Shown: positions 1-9,068 of the stretch, in pieces
Layout of the letters: the number at the start of each line of letters is the position of its first letter
Position numbering within the stretch: the first letter of the stretch is position 1
NCBI GenBank assembly: GCA_037133495.1
Contig: JBAXOA010000054.1
Location: 1 to 26,805, forward strand
Direction of reading: 5' to 3'
DNA from: JAAFHB01 sp037133495
GTDB lineage: Bacteria > Bacteroidota > Bacteroidia > Bacteroidales > Prolixibacteraceae
Length of the DNA stretch: 26,805 nucleotides
The notes under the pieces: generated by a model
Database searches by the model: none
The model's input: the letters and a program-made list of their open reading frames with translations, nothing else
Told to the model about the DNA's origin: nothing
Translations under genes and position numbers: made by a program

Positions 1-40
1 TCTCTGCGTAGCTTTGCGCCTTCTCTGCGTATCTCCGCGG
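1..40. repeat. Low-complexity CTCTGCG/CTTTGCG-type dispersed repeat, cut by the window edge
   Basis: The first 40 bases are built from variants of one short unit: TCTCTGCGTA occurs exactly at 1-10 and again at 22-31, separated by GCTTTGCGCCT, and is followed by TCTCCGCGG. The composition is unlike the AT-rich spacers elsewhere in the window. From memory, similar strings of CTCTGCGT/CTTCGCGT units ending in CGCGGT plus an A-rich run are scattered through intergenic regions of many environmental bacterial and archaeal genomes. The run continues off the left edge, so its full length is unknown. It lies just upstream of the first gene and suggests that an intergenic region, not the middle of an operon, begins the window. 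Confidence 0.6.
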
Positions 41-107
41 TAAAAAGACTTTTGAAACAGCCTCTTTTTATTTTAGCAAGATGAACCTTTGTCATATTTT
101 TTATCAC

Positions 108-125
108 TTACAAGCTCGCTTGCAA
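108..125. promoter_or_regulatory. 18-bp imperfect palindrome, possible operator for the operon
   Basis: The sequence TTACAAGC-TC-GCTTGCAA has 8-base arms matching at 7 of 8 positions around a 2-base centre. A 2-base centre is too tight for an RNA hairpin, so it is better read as a DNA-binding site for a dimeric regulator. The half-site GCTTGCAA resembles LacI-family operator halves (general knowledge). It lies 43 bp upstream of the first start codon, within the only sizeable spacer ahead of the operon. A single palindrome can arise by chance, and no regulator gene other than the distal ECF sigma factor is in the window. Confidence 0.3.
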
Positions 126-167
126 CAATCTATTAAAGAATCAAGCCGTCTAAATCCACCTGATCTC

Positions 168-1445
168 ATGAAAATAAACAAATTTTTATTTATTGGTATC
201 CTATCGATTTTCATTTCGTGTCAGAAAAGAATGATGATAATCGCCAATCTTGAAGGGGACTTAATTGCAAAAAATGTAATAGAAGTGAAATGCGATCAGC
301 CCGGTCATTTGCAAAATGCAGAGTATCGCTGGTATATCGCTTCATCCCCGAATGGTGAATGGGAAAAAATTCAGGGCAACTGGATGAATAAAATTGTTTT
401 GCTGACTTCCTACGTTGACAAATATCTCAAATGCGAAATTGTTTTTAAGGCAAACGGGAGCGATGAGAAAGTCACAGCATCGGTAATATCCTCAAAACCC
501 GTCGAATACAAAGGAAATCCCAATACTGACTGGTTCCGGGATGCCGGTTTTGGCATTATGGTTCATTTCTTGAAGGAGGTCTTTGTTCCTGCAGGAGGTG
601 CCACAGAATGGAATGACGCGGTAAATAAATTTAATGTGGAAAAATTTGCCGAACAGGCTAATGAAGCCGGTGTCGGTTACGTACTGTTTACCCTGGGACA
701 AAATTCAGGGTATTACTGTTCTCCTAATTCAGCTTTCGATGCTGCAGTAGGAGTGGAGCCGGGTGAGTTATGCTCAAAACGCGATTTACCAATGGATCTG
801 ATGAAAGAGCTGAATAAATATGATATCCCACTGTTGCTTTATCTGCCAAGTAATCCGCCGGTCAATAATAAACTAGTATCTGACAAGTTCAATTACCCTT
901 TTAAAAAAGACTCTGCAACCAGCCAGTTCAATCAACCTATCCTGGAAGATATGATCAGGGAATGGAGCCTTAGATACGGGAAAGGAGTTAAAGGATGGTG
1001 GTTTGATGGATTGTATTCGTGGAATGCGATCAGGAGCACACGAATGGATATGTCTCTTAAATACAACATCAGCACTCATACCCTTGCCGCAAAGGCGGGG
1101 AATAAATCAAGCATCGTAACATACAACAGCGGTTTTGGCAAGATCAAGGTGAATACTCCTTATTGCGATTACACATCCGGTGAAAAAAGCACAATCGATG
1201 AAATTCCAGATGGCAGATGGGCAGCCGATGGTGTCCAGTGGTTTTTATTCACCTATCTCGGCGAGAAATGGGGAGGGAAAGGGCAACAATTTAAGACAGA
1301 GAAGCTGACCGGAATGGCACAGAAAATTATTAAAAATGGAGGTGTATTATGTCTCGAAGTTGTACCTGAAGCCACCGGAGAAATTCTTCCACATCACCTT
1401 GAGCAGATTAAAGCTGTTGCAAAAGAACTTAAAAATATCAGGTAA
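168..1445 (+). CDS. GH29-like (alpha-L-fucosidase-like) lipoprotein with N-terminal Ig-like domain
   Basis: I start this 425-residue protein at 168 because that Met begins a signal peptide; the reading frame is open back to 81, but the upstream part is hydrophilic. The signal ends at Cys18 (FISC), so it is probably a lipoprotein with an imperfect lipobox. Residues about 25-112 look like an Ig-like beta domain of the type with a WY...Y.KCE pattern. Residues 121-425 resemble the GH29 barrel: DWFRDAGFGIMVHF near 121-134 matches the family's WF.DAKFGIF.HW start. WWFDG at 277-281 places Asp280 at the expected nucleophile region, and the end (NGGVLCLEVVPEATGEI) matches the family's GGNLLLNVGP...G block. 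The usual His-Trp of the first block is His-Phe and the histidine-rich strand-2 motif is lost, so specificity may not be fucose. It is the first gene of the operon. Confidence 0.65.
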   Translation: MKINKFLFIGILSIFISCQKRMMIIANLEGDLIAKNVIEVKCDQPGHLQNAEYRWYIASSPNGEWEKIQGNWMNKIVLLTSYVDKYLKCEIVFKANGSDEKVTASVISSKPVEYKGNPNTDWFRDAGFGIMVHFLKEVFVPAGGATEWNDAVNKFNVEKFAEQANEAGVGYVLFTLGQNSGYYCSPNSAFDAAVGVEPGELCSKRDLPMDLMKELNKYDIPLLLYLPSNPPVNNKLVSDKFNYPFKKDSATSQFNQPILEDMIREWSLRYGKGVKGWWFDGLYSWNAIRSTRMDMSLKYNISTHTLAAKAGNKSSIVTYNSGFGKIKVNTPYCDYTSGEKSTIDEIPDGRWAADGVQWFLFTYLGEKWGGKGQQFKTEKLTGMAQKIIKNGGVLCLEVVPEATGEILPHHLEQIKAVAKELKNIR

Positions 1446-1467
1446 TTTAAAAACAAATTATCTACTG

Positions 1468-3684
1468 ATGAATCCAAGAAAATTAACCTTCGTCATCGCT
1501 GTAATCAGTGTTATCCTGTTCGGCTTATGCAGATGCGTGCCGGGAGATAAAGCGCAAATTAACGACTGGCTCATTAATGGGGAAGAATATCCTGCCAGGG
1601 TTACACAATCGGAAGACGAAAAGGAATTGATAATCTCCAATGGCCTGATAGAAAGAAGGTTCAGGGTGTCTCCAAATCTTGCCACTATTGGAATTAAAAA
1701 TCTTGTCACCTCTCAAAATTATCTGCGGTCAGTACGCCCTGAAGCGAAAATAACCGTTGACGGCCATAAGTTTAATATTGGCGGATTAACAGGGCAACCA
1801 ATGCACAGCTACCTGTTAAACGAATGGCTTGATAGTTTGAAAAGTGAACCAAATTCATTTGAATACACCGGTTATTCTATAAACGATATTCGGCCAAGGT
1901 TTCCGTGGAAAAAAAGATTGGAATGGATGCCCGAAGATTTGCCATGGCCTCCAAAGGGTATTGAATTCACCCTTAACTTTAAGGCTCCGGACTACAATAT
2001 TCTGGAAGTTGCAAGAAAAGCTTCGGTCTCCGATTTTAAAAGTCTAAAGGTAAAGATCCATTATGAAATCTACGACGGAATTCCTTTGATCAGTAAATGG
2101 CTTAGTATTGATAATCAGATTTGGAAAAGTGTGACACTAAATGGTTATACCAGCGAAATTATAGCAGCTGTTGAGGGAAGATCCGAACAAGACGAACAAT
2201 CAGGTTGGGAAAAGCCAGGTATTCACATAGAAACCGATTACGGCTCTTCAATCCGCGGAAGAACAGATTATGAAAATGTTGTTACCTGGGTGCCTGATTC
2301 TATCTATACTTCACAGATCAGCTGGGAACTTGCAACACCTTGCTTACTTACCGTTCAGCCTCCACTTGGACCTGAGCAGATTATCGAAACCGGAAAAAGT
2401 TTTGAATCGTTCCATACATGGGAACTTTACTACGACAGTTCTGAAAAAGAGCGAAAATCTTTATCATTAAGAAAAATGTTCCGGACAATTGCACCTTGGG
2501 TAACTGAAAATCCAATACTGATGCATGTCCTGAAAGCTGATTCGGCCTCCGTAAAACTTGCCATTGACCAATGCTCGGAAGTCGGATTTGAAATGGTTAT
2601 CATGACTTTTGGCAGCGGATTTAATATGGAAAGCGGTAATCCTGCTTACTATCAGAAAATGAAAAAATATGCGGGATATGCCCATTCTAAAGGAATTGCG
2701 CTGGGCGGATACAGCCTTTTAGCCAGCCGTTCGATCAGTGAAAAAGATGACGTTATTAATCCAATGACCGGTAAACCGGGAGGATTCGCTGTTTTTGATA
2801 ATTCACCTTGCCTGGGCAGTACCTGGGGCCGTGAGTATTTCCGAAAAATCTATGAATTATACGAAACATCCGGCCTTGACATTATAGAGCATGACGGATC
2901 ATATCCGGGCGACGTGTGTGCCTCAACGACCCATCCCGGACATAAAAATCTGTATGATTCTCAATGGACACAGCGCAAAACCATCACCGATTTTTATAGG
3001 TGGTGCCGTTCAAAAGGTATCTACTTAAACGTACCTGACTCGTATTATCTGAATGGATCTTCCAAAAGTGGAATGGGGTACAGGGAAGTGAACTGGTCGC
3101 TGCCCAGAGCTCAACAGGAAATTATAGAGCGTCAGAATATTTTTGAAGGAACCTGGAACAAAACGCCAGGCATGGGCTGGATGTTTGTTCCACTCACCCA
3201 ATACCACGGAGGCGGTGCGGCAGCGACTATCGAACCGTTGAATAAACATCTGGAACATTATAACCAGCGCTTAGCCAACCTTTTCGGTGCTGGCGTTCAG
3301 GCATGCTATCGCGGTCCCCGGTTGTACGATACTGATTCGACAAAAGCCGTTGTGAAAAAATGGGTTGATTTTTATAAAGAACACCGCAAAATTCTGGATT
3401 CAGACATCATTCATTTACGCCGCCCTGATGGCCGCGACTGGGACGGATTTCTGCATGTAAATCCAACAGCGAAAGAAAAGGGATTGCTGATGCTTTATAA
3501 TCCGTTAAGTGAAAAAATCACCAGAACGCTGGAGATCCCGGTTTACTATACCGGACTGACCAACAGCGCAAATGTGCGAAACTCTGTTGGAAAAACAAAG
3601 AAATATAAAATCAGCCGTGACTACAAAATCAATTTGGAGATAACATTAAATCCAAAGGGAAACGATTGGTATGTAATCTACTAA
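1468..3684 (+). CDS. Gene A: GH36/alpha-galactosidase-like secreted glycosidase
   Basis: The 738-residue product starts at 1468, 22 bp after the previous stop; the frame is open to 1336, but the Met at 1468 begins a clear signal peptide (residues 1 to about 22, with Cys21 and Cys23 but no canonical lipobox). Residues about 50-340 form a beta-rich region like a galactose-mutarotase-type sandwich, and 350-620 a TIM-barrel-like part. Candidate catalytic acids are Asp476 and Asp482 in IIEHDGSYPGDVCAS and Asp524 in YLNVPDSYY. This architecture resembles GH36/GH27 (clan GH-D) proteins, and proteins with these blocks are often labelled alpha-galactosidase in Bacteroidota and Planctomycetes. The classical GH36 K-x-D motif is absent. 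A' at 18409-20658 is a paralogue along its whole length. Function is inferred; the CAZy family is uncertain. Confidence 0.65.
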   Translation: MNPRKLTFVIAVISVILFGLCRCVPGDKAQINDWLINGEEYPARVTQSEDEKELIISNGLIERRFRVSPNLATIGIKNLVTSQNYLRSVRPEAKITVDGHKFNIGGLTGQPMHSYLLNEWLDSLKSEPNSFEYTGYSINDIRPRFPWKKRLEWMPEDLPWPPKGIEFTLNFKAPDYNILEVARKASVSDFKSLKVKIHYEIYDGIPLISKWLSIDNQIWKSVTLNGYTSEIIAAVEGRSEQDEQSGWEKPGIHIETDYGSSIRGRTDYENVVTWVPDSIYTSQISWELATPCLLTVQPPLGPEQIIETGKSFESFHTWELYYDSSEKERKSLSLRKMFRTIAPWVTENPILMHVLKADSASVKLAIDQCSEVGFEMVIMTFGSGFNMESGNPAYYQKMKKYAGYAHSKGIALGGYSLLASRSISEKDDVINPMTGKPGGFAVFDNSPCLGSTWGREYFRKIYELYETSGLDIIEHDGSYPGDVCASTTHPGHKNLYDSQWTQRKTITDFYRWCRSKGIYLNVPDSYYLNGSSKSGMGYREVNWSLPRAQQEIIERQNIFEGTWNKTPGMGWMFVPLTQYHGGGAAATIEPLNKHLEHYNQRLANLFGAGVQACYRGPRLYDTDSTKAVVKKWVDFYKEHRKILDSDIIHLRRPDGRDWDGFLHVNPTAKEKGLLMLYNPLSEKITRTLEIPVYYTGLTNSANVRNSVGKTKKYKISRDYKINLEITLNPKGNDWYVIY

Positions 3685-3737
3685 GAACTGGTCTGATAAC
3701 GGAATACATTTTACTATTTGATAAAAACGATTCAACG

Positions 3738-6020
3738 ATGATATCCAAAACAAAAAGTGTTGTATTAATTTTAGTTATGGTATTGTTGCAGTTTGGTTTT
3801 TCAGCCAAAGCACAATGGGATTTTAAAACTGACTATTTTAAAATTCATATCGATAACAGGGGTTTCATAACCAGTATGAAAAACACCACTGTAAAACCCA
3901 ACCAGGAATTCAGCGCTTCAGATAAGCCATCCCCATTATTGTGTCTTTGGGACAATAATAAAAAAATATATTACGAACCTAATAAAGCTGATTATAATAA
4001 AGTTGACAGAATCCTTACACTGAATTATCCCAACGGTTCGACAGCTAAAATCACCCTTCTGCCTCAGAAAAAATATTTTAAGTTAATGCTTATGTCACTT
4101 GTACCACGCAATGGCATTGAAGGCATTCAATGGGGTTCTTACCATACCAGCATCACTAATCTTTTGGGGGAAATAATTGGAGTTGCCCGCGATACCAGCG
4201 AAGCAGTTAATTACGCTATTGGCATGCTCGCGCTGAACGACAACACTTTGGGTGGCACTTCTGAAACTATTGCTGATGCCGCACCTTGCCAGTATATTAT
4301 CCACAGCCCTGATTCGAAACGTTATCCCTTGACTGACCATTTAAGGGAAGGACAGATTTTCACGTTAGGAGGTGACGGAATCAGCGATGTCGCATTTTTT
4401 GCCCATAAAGAACCTTACTACCGGATCATGTACGGTAATGCTGCGATGGTTGATGATAAAGGCAGAATATCAATTACTTATCATTCAAGAGACAGAACTT
4501 TAAAGCGAGAAGTTTATTACTCATTAATACCTAATATGGCAGCCAATACTCCTAATCACCTGGAAGTCCAGCCATTGCCAGGTGTGGATTATATCGGTTC
4601 TTCCATCGCTTTGTGGGGCAGCCCCGACAGTACTGCATTAATGGACGTAATACGGAATATTGTATTATCAGAAGGCTTGCCCTATCCTGCCTTAAACGGA
4701 AAATGGGTGAAAGACCCAGCCGCTTTTGTCCCTGATGCAATTACCAGCGGAGGATTGTATGACAGCATAATACCTTACACCGCCAGATTGGGCTTTAAGG
4801 CAATCAGCCTGTACGATCAGGGTTTTATTAGACCCGACCGGGGAAATGAAGGTTATATTGACGGAAAAAATTTCGAGAAAAAGCCTCTGAAGCTAACATC
4901 CGGAAATAAATCGCACAAAGAGTTTTCTGAAATGGCCGCAAAATATGGTATTGCAATTGGTAGAACCCCAATTACCAGTTCGCTCGCTCCCGGTACTAAA
5001 GATGCCAGTCCCGTACCAAGTGACAGCCTGTGTTACCAGCAAAAGCGCTTATTGATCAAAAGTATCAGCCCCAACGATACAATCATTATGGTTAACGATC
5101 CGAAACATCTTGAAGAAATTTCCAGTTGGGAAGGACATGCAAAAAATCTGAATATGATAAAAATCGGGAAAGAACTTATTTATTATCTCGGCGTTTCAGA
5201 TAAAGAACCATACAGGCTCCTGAATGTGAAACGTGGATACTGGGGTACAAAAACTGCTAACCATCAGGCAAACGATACCATTTTCAAACTGCAGGTAACT
5301 TTGAACTATGGCTATGATGGATTGATACCAAATATGGAACTTCAGGACAAAATCGCCGAATACTATGCCGATATATGTCACATCAATGGCTTAGCTTATT
5401 ACGACTTCGACGGTCAGGAGTTTTTGTTCAACAATGGGCATGGTTATTACTCCGCTAAGCGCTTTTTTCGCAAAATGTTTGAAAGAGCTGCACAACTTGG
5501 TGTTCCGTATATTCGCTTTACCGGGGCTACTTTGTCTGAAGGTTCATGGCATTATCAAAGTATCTGGAATGTCGGCGGGGGTAAAAACCTATATGATGTT
5601 GACACCAGAGAGTGGGGCAGCACAACCAGTGAGGGAAAAGATCTGCGGGATGTAACTTATTCCAACTATTTCCCGGTCGGGATGGGGGGCAATTTCCCGA
5701 TAAAAGCCAATTCAACTGTTGAACAATATGAACATATACAAGCTATTTCTGTAGGGGTTGGCACAACTTACAGCCTGTATCTAAACCAAAAAGATGTGGA
5801 AAGTTGCCCTCATAAGGACGCTATTTTTAAAGTTATCAGAACGTGGGAGAATGCCCGGGCTGCAAACGCTTTCACAAGAACAATTAAAAAACAATTGGCC
5901 GATCCGGTAAAGAGCTGGACTTTAGTAGAGATGAACAAAAATACCTGGAAGCTGTCCCAAAAAATTAATGGTAAAAATGTGAATTCTGTAATTATAAACA
6001 GAGATAAAGACTATGAATAA
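3738..6020 (+). CDS. Gene B: unrecognised secreted glycosidase-like protein with inserted beta domain
   Basis: The chosen start at 3738 gives 760 residues and a clean Sec signal (cleavage after AKA25); the frame opens at 3666 inside the preceding gene. Residues about 27-290 are beta-rich, like a mutarotase-type sandwich. Residues 300-700 look like a barrel, with GLAYYDFDGQE at 551-561 giving Asp556 and Asp558 as candidate acids. Residues about 437-517 are an inserted beta module (IKIGKELIYYLGVS...VKRGYWGTKTANH) resembling a motif common in phage tail proteins. The stop overlaps the next start by 8 bp, suggesting translational coupling. It is paralogous to B' (14967-17486), which shares the insert and the FDG acid. 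I do not recognise a named family. The role as a glycosidase is inferred from fold-like features and neighbours. Confidence 0.6.
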   Translation: MISKTKSVVLILVMVLLQFGFSAKAQWDFKTDYFKIHIDNRGFITSMKNTTVKPNQEFSASDKPSPLLCLWDNNKKIYYEPNKADYNKVDRILTLNYPNGSTAKITLLPQKKYFKLMLMSLVPRNGIEGIQWGSYHTSITNLLGEIIGVARDTSEAVNYAIGMLALNDNTLGGTSETIADAAPCQYIIHSPDSKRYPLTDHLREGQIFTLGGDGISDVAFFAHKEPYYRIMYGNAAMVDDKGRISITYHSRDRTLKREVYYSLIPNMAANTPNHLEVQPLPGVDYIGSSIALWGSPDSTALMDVIRNIVLSEGLPYPALNGKWVKDPAAFVPDAITSGGLYDSIIPYTARLGFKAISLYDQGFIRPDRGNEGYIDGKNFEKKPLKLTSGNKSHKEFSEMAAKYGIAIGRTPITSSLAPGTKDASPVPSDSLCYQQKRLLIKSISPNDTIIMVNDPKHLEEISSWEGHAKNLNMIKIGKELIYYLGVSDKEPYRLLNVKRGYWGTKTANHQANDTIFKLQVTLNYGYDGLIPNMELQDKIAEYYADICHINGLAYYDFDGQEFLFNNGHGYYSAKRFFRKMFERAAQLGVPYIRFTGATLSEGSWHYQSIWNVGGGKNLYDVDTREWGSTTSEGKDLRDVTYSNYFPVGMGGNFPIKANSTVEQYEHIQAISVGVGTTYSLYLNQKDVESCPHKDAIFKVIRTWENARAANAFTRTIKKQLADPVKSWTLVEMNKNTWKLSQKINGKNVNSVIINRDKDYE

Positions 6021-9000
6021 ACTAATTTTAATTCTTGCCGCATTTACCCTTAGCACTGTTTCATCCTTTGGTCAGGAAATTCCATACACTACCGGGCAAT
6101 GGAACCCCGAAGGGTTAGGTAATCACCGGGCCGTAATTTATGTCGAAGGACATTCAGAAGCTGTGAGAGTAAATATCCCCTGGCGGAGATTGGATAATGT
6201 TGAGGATAAGAATCTGATCGTAATTGATGCCTTAACGAACCAACGTATAAAAAATTGCTACTATCTTCAAAAGAATAAAGAATTTGGTGATATCGTTTTT
6301 CAACCGGTATCCGGCGAAGGGAATTACTACGTTTACTATATGCCGGTGCGAAATACCGGTAAATGGTGGTTTCCCGATGCCACGTATGGAAAACCAACAG
6401 ATACCTTCGATCCGGCATGGAAGAGCAGTACCATAGATAAAACTGACAACCTGCATGCAAGAACCATTGCTTTTGAAAGCAAGAGTAATTACCACAGCTT
6501 TTATCCAATGGAAATTCCTGTTACACAAAAAGAGTTGGCAGATCTATTAGATAAAAATCAGGATAAAGAATTCCTGATTTTTCCAGAGAACAGGAATTAT
6601 CCAACACGCATGGTGGAATCTATACCCTATCGCTGGTACAAAAAAGGGGCGAATAATAATTTTGAAGGTGTTGCTTTAAAGAACGAAATATACTCCTGGC
6701 AATTGGGAATATTTGCGCCGTTCAAAGAATTGAATGACCTGAAATTGACATTTTATGATTTAAAAAATGAAAAAGGAGATATCCTGCCTTCCCGGATATT
6801 TAAATGTATAAACAGGGAAGGGAAGGATCATTTAGGGAATATCTTTGACAAAAATGTGTCCGTTCCGAAAGGCGAAGTTCGCGCTATGTGGGTTGTTTCA
6901 GATATTTTGAAAGATCAGGCTCCAGGAACCTATCGGGGGAAAGTGTCTGTTTCTGCAAATGGAACAAGGAGTTATGCTGTAGCAGTCACTTTGCTGATTG
7001 AAGATAAGATTGCTGAAAACAGAGGATACGATACGCCTCAGAATCAGTCGCGGCTGAACTGGCTGAACTCAGATATGGGCATTGATGATGAAGTTGTTGC
7101 ACCATATACACCGGTAAGATTAACCGGAAGAACAGTGGCCGTTTTTGGACGTAAACTCACCTTCAATAAATCGGGGTTTCCGGCAAAAATAACCAGTTCC
7201 TTTACAGGCAGTAACCATTCAATCGATGGGCCGGAAAAAAATATCCTTTCCAACCCGATTCATCTGGAGCTGATTCAAAACGGGAAAAAAATTAAGTTCT
7301 CATCCAAAGAACCCGGGATTATTCTGAAGGCAAGCGGTGCAGTTGCCTGGAAAACAGTTTTAACTTCTGAAGTGATCGATATTTTCATTAAAGCTAAAAT
7401 GGAATGTGACGGATACATTAACTATGAAACGAAAATAAAAGCAAAAAAAGAGATCGATTTAGATGATGTCCGACTGGTGATTCCTTATCATAAACCGACA
7501 GCCAAATACCTGATGGGGATGGGAAAGCAAGGAGGTTTTACTCCGGAAAAGCTGGAATGGAAATGGAATCAGGAATATGCCAATAATATGATCTGGCTGG
7601 GAGATGTCAATGCCGGATTGCAGGTAAAATTAAAACATCTGATTCCAGACTGGAAGCTGGCTTCATTTGAAAAAGTTGGGCCCTACCGCGATTGGAGTAA
7701 CGAAGGCAAAGGAGGGTGCAATATTATTTCATCCGAAAAAGAAACTGTTGTAAGTGCCTTCGTGGGAGCTAAAAGATTGAAGAAAAATGATGAAATGGTT
7801 TTGAATTTCGGTCTTCTGATTACACCCTTCAAAATACTGGATGATAAACATTGGAACGAGAGATACTATCACGCCGATAATAATCCTGTTACTGCCGCCA
7901 AAAACGGAGCAACAATAATGAATATTCATCATGCAAATGTTTATAATCCTTTTATTAATTATCCATTTCTATCCGGAGATACTTTAAAATCGATTATCGA
8001 CAAGGCAAATAAATTAAACATAAGAACAAAGCTCTATTACACCGTCAGGGAACTATCCACCAATGCCTGCGAATTATGGGCATTACGACATCTCGACGAT
8101 GAGATTTATTCGCGCACCAATTCTCTGGCTTTGGCAGATGCCAGTAAAAAAAGGGACCCAAACAGCATTTATGGCATGACCGGACACTCGTGGTTGTTCG
8201 AACATCTTCGTGTAAATTACGATCCTGCCTGGCATGATCCAAGTGTGGGAGCTGACGGTGATATGTCAATAAGAACCCAAGGCCTGTCTCGCTGGCACAA
8301 TTACTACATCGAGGGATTAAACTTCCTGATAAGAAAATATGGGGTCCGTGGATTATACCTGGATGGAGTTGGCTATGATCGTGAAATAATGAAACGCATG
8401 CGAAAGACTATGGATCGGGCGGCAGACAGCTGTTTGATGGATTTCCATTCCGGTAATGCATTTGAACCCGCTTACGGATTGAACAGCCCTGCCAACGATT
8501 GTATGGAAGTTTTTCCTTATATAAATAGTTTATGGCTGGGCGAAGGGTATGATTACAATTCCAAACCTGATTACTGGCTGACAGAAATATCCGGGATCCC
8601 TTTGGGTCTTTATGGCGAAATGTTGCAGGCCTGCGGAAACCCCTGGCGGGGTATGGTCTACGGGATGTCGACACGTTATTATGGTGGCTGTAAGCCCATG
8701 AATATGTGGAAATTATGGGATTATTTCGGGATGTCAGGCTCCGAATATATTGGCTACTGGGATGAGGCTATCCCCTTAAAAACCGGGAATAGCGAGATCC
8801 TGGCAAGCGTTTATCTCAAGAAAAATAAAATAATGATCGCCTTGGGTAGCTGGGCAAAAACTGATCAGACCATTTCATTGGATATTGACTGGAAAAAAAT
8901 CGGTATGAATCCTGAAAATGTAAAAATCGAAATACCGAATATTGATGGATTACAAAAAGAAGGTCCAACGGATTTAAAAGATGTAATTGTTGCTGCATCT

Positions 9001-9033
9001 CAAGGCTTAATCATAATAATATCTCAATTGTAA
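6013..9033 (+). CDS. Gene C: DUF6067/GH123-like glycoside hydrolase, secreted
   Basis: This 1006-residue protein has a Sec signal (about 1-20, ending SFG|Q). Residues 22-180 form an extra N-terminal beta-rich domain absent from its paralogue C'. From about 188 it follows the family known to me as DUF6067, named glycoside hydrolase domain-containing and related to GH123. It has two beta sandwiches (about 188-330 and 345-610) and then a barrel (615-900). Candidate catalytic residues are Asp784 and Asp789 in GLYLDGVGYDR and Glu844 in WLGEGYDY; GNPWRGMVYG (875-884) is invariant in C'. GH123 enzymes are beta-N-acetylgalactosaminidases that use substrate-assisted catalysis, but this branch is uncharacterised as far as I know. 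It is coupled to B by an 8-bp overlap and followed by the sugar permease after 35 bp. Confidence 0.7.
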   Translation: MNKLILILAAFTLSTVSSFGQEIPYTTGQWNPEGLGNHRAVIYVEGHSEAVRVNIPWRRLDNVEDKNLIVIDALTNQRIKNCYYLQKNKEFGDIVFQPVSGEGNYYVYYMPVRNTGKWWFPDATYGKPTDTFDPAWKSSTIDKTDNLHARTIAFESKSNYHSFYPMEIPVTQKELADLLDKNQDKEFLIFPENRNYPTRMVESIPYRWYKKGANNNFEGVALKNEIYSWQLGIFAPFKELNDLKLTFYDLKNEKGDILPSRIFKCINREGKDHLGNIFDKNVSVPKGEVRAMWVVSDILKDQAPGTYRGKVSVSANGTRSYAVAVTLLIEDKIAENRGYDTPQNQSRLNWLNSDMGIDDEVVAPYTPVRLTGRTVAVFGRKLTFNKSGFPAKITSSFTGSNHSIDGPEKNILSNPIHLELIQNGKKIKFSSKEPGIILKASGAVAWKTVLTSEVIDIFIKAKMECDGYINYETKIKAKKEIDLDDVRLVIPYHKPTAKYLMGMGKQGGFTPEKLEWKWNQEYANNMIWLGDVNAGLQVKLKHLIPDWKLASFEKVGPYRDWSNEGKGGCNIISSEKETVVSAFVGAKRLKKNDEMVLNFGLLITPFKILDDKHWNERYYHADNNPVTAAKNGATIMNIHHANVYNPFINYPFLSGDTLKSIIDKANKLNIRTKLYYTVRELSTNACELWALRHLDDEIYSRTNSLALADASKKRDPNSIYGMTGHSWLFEHLRVNYDPAWHDPSVGADGDMSIRTQGLSRWHNYYIEGLNFLIRKYGVRGLYLDGVGYDREIMKRMRKTMDRAADSCLMDFHSGNAFEPAYGLNSPANDCMEVFPYINSLWLGEGYDYNSKPDYWLTEISGIPLGLYGEMLQACGNPWRGMVYGMSTRYYGGCKPMNMWKLWDYFGMSGSEYIGYWDEAIPLKTGNSEILASVYLKKNKIMIALGSWAKTDQTISLDIDWKKIGMNPENVKIEIPNIDGLQKEGPTDLKDVIVAASQGLIIIISQL

Positions 9034-9068
9034 CCGCTAAAAAACTAAATTTATAAAAAAATTCAAAG

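Noticed and set aside
88..105. TTTG at 88-91 plus the T-rich stretch 95-102 as an operon promoter
   Set aside because: No TAnnTTTG element lies at a 19-21 bp spacing; the pieces do not form a consistent Bacteroidota promoter.
81..167. Upstream start of the GH29-like protein
   Set aside because: It would put 29 hydrophilic residues before an evident lipoprotein signal peptide.
3685..3737. TACTATTTG in the A-B spacer as a promoter
   Set aside because: It has one base too many for TAnnTTTG and no -33 partner.
6089..6528. Long open frames on the - strand within gene C (up to 139 codons)
   Set aside because: They have no recognisable domain, lie opposite a well-conserved coding region and show the composition expected of antisense shadows.
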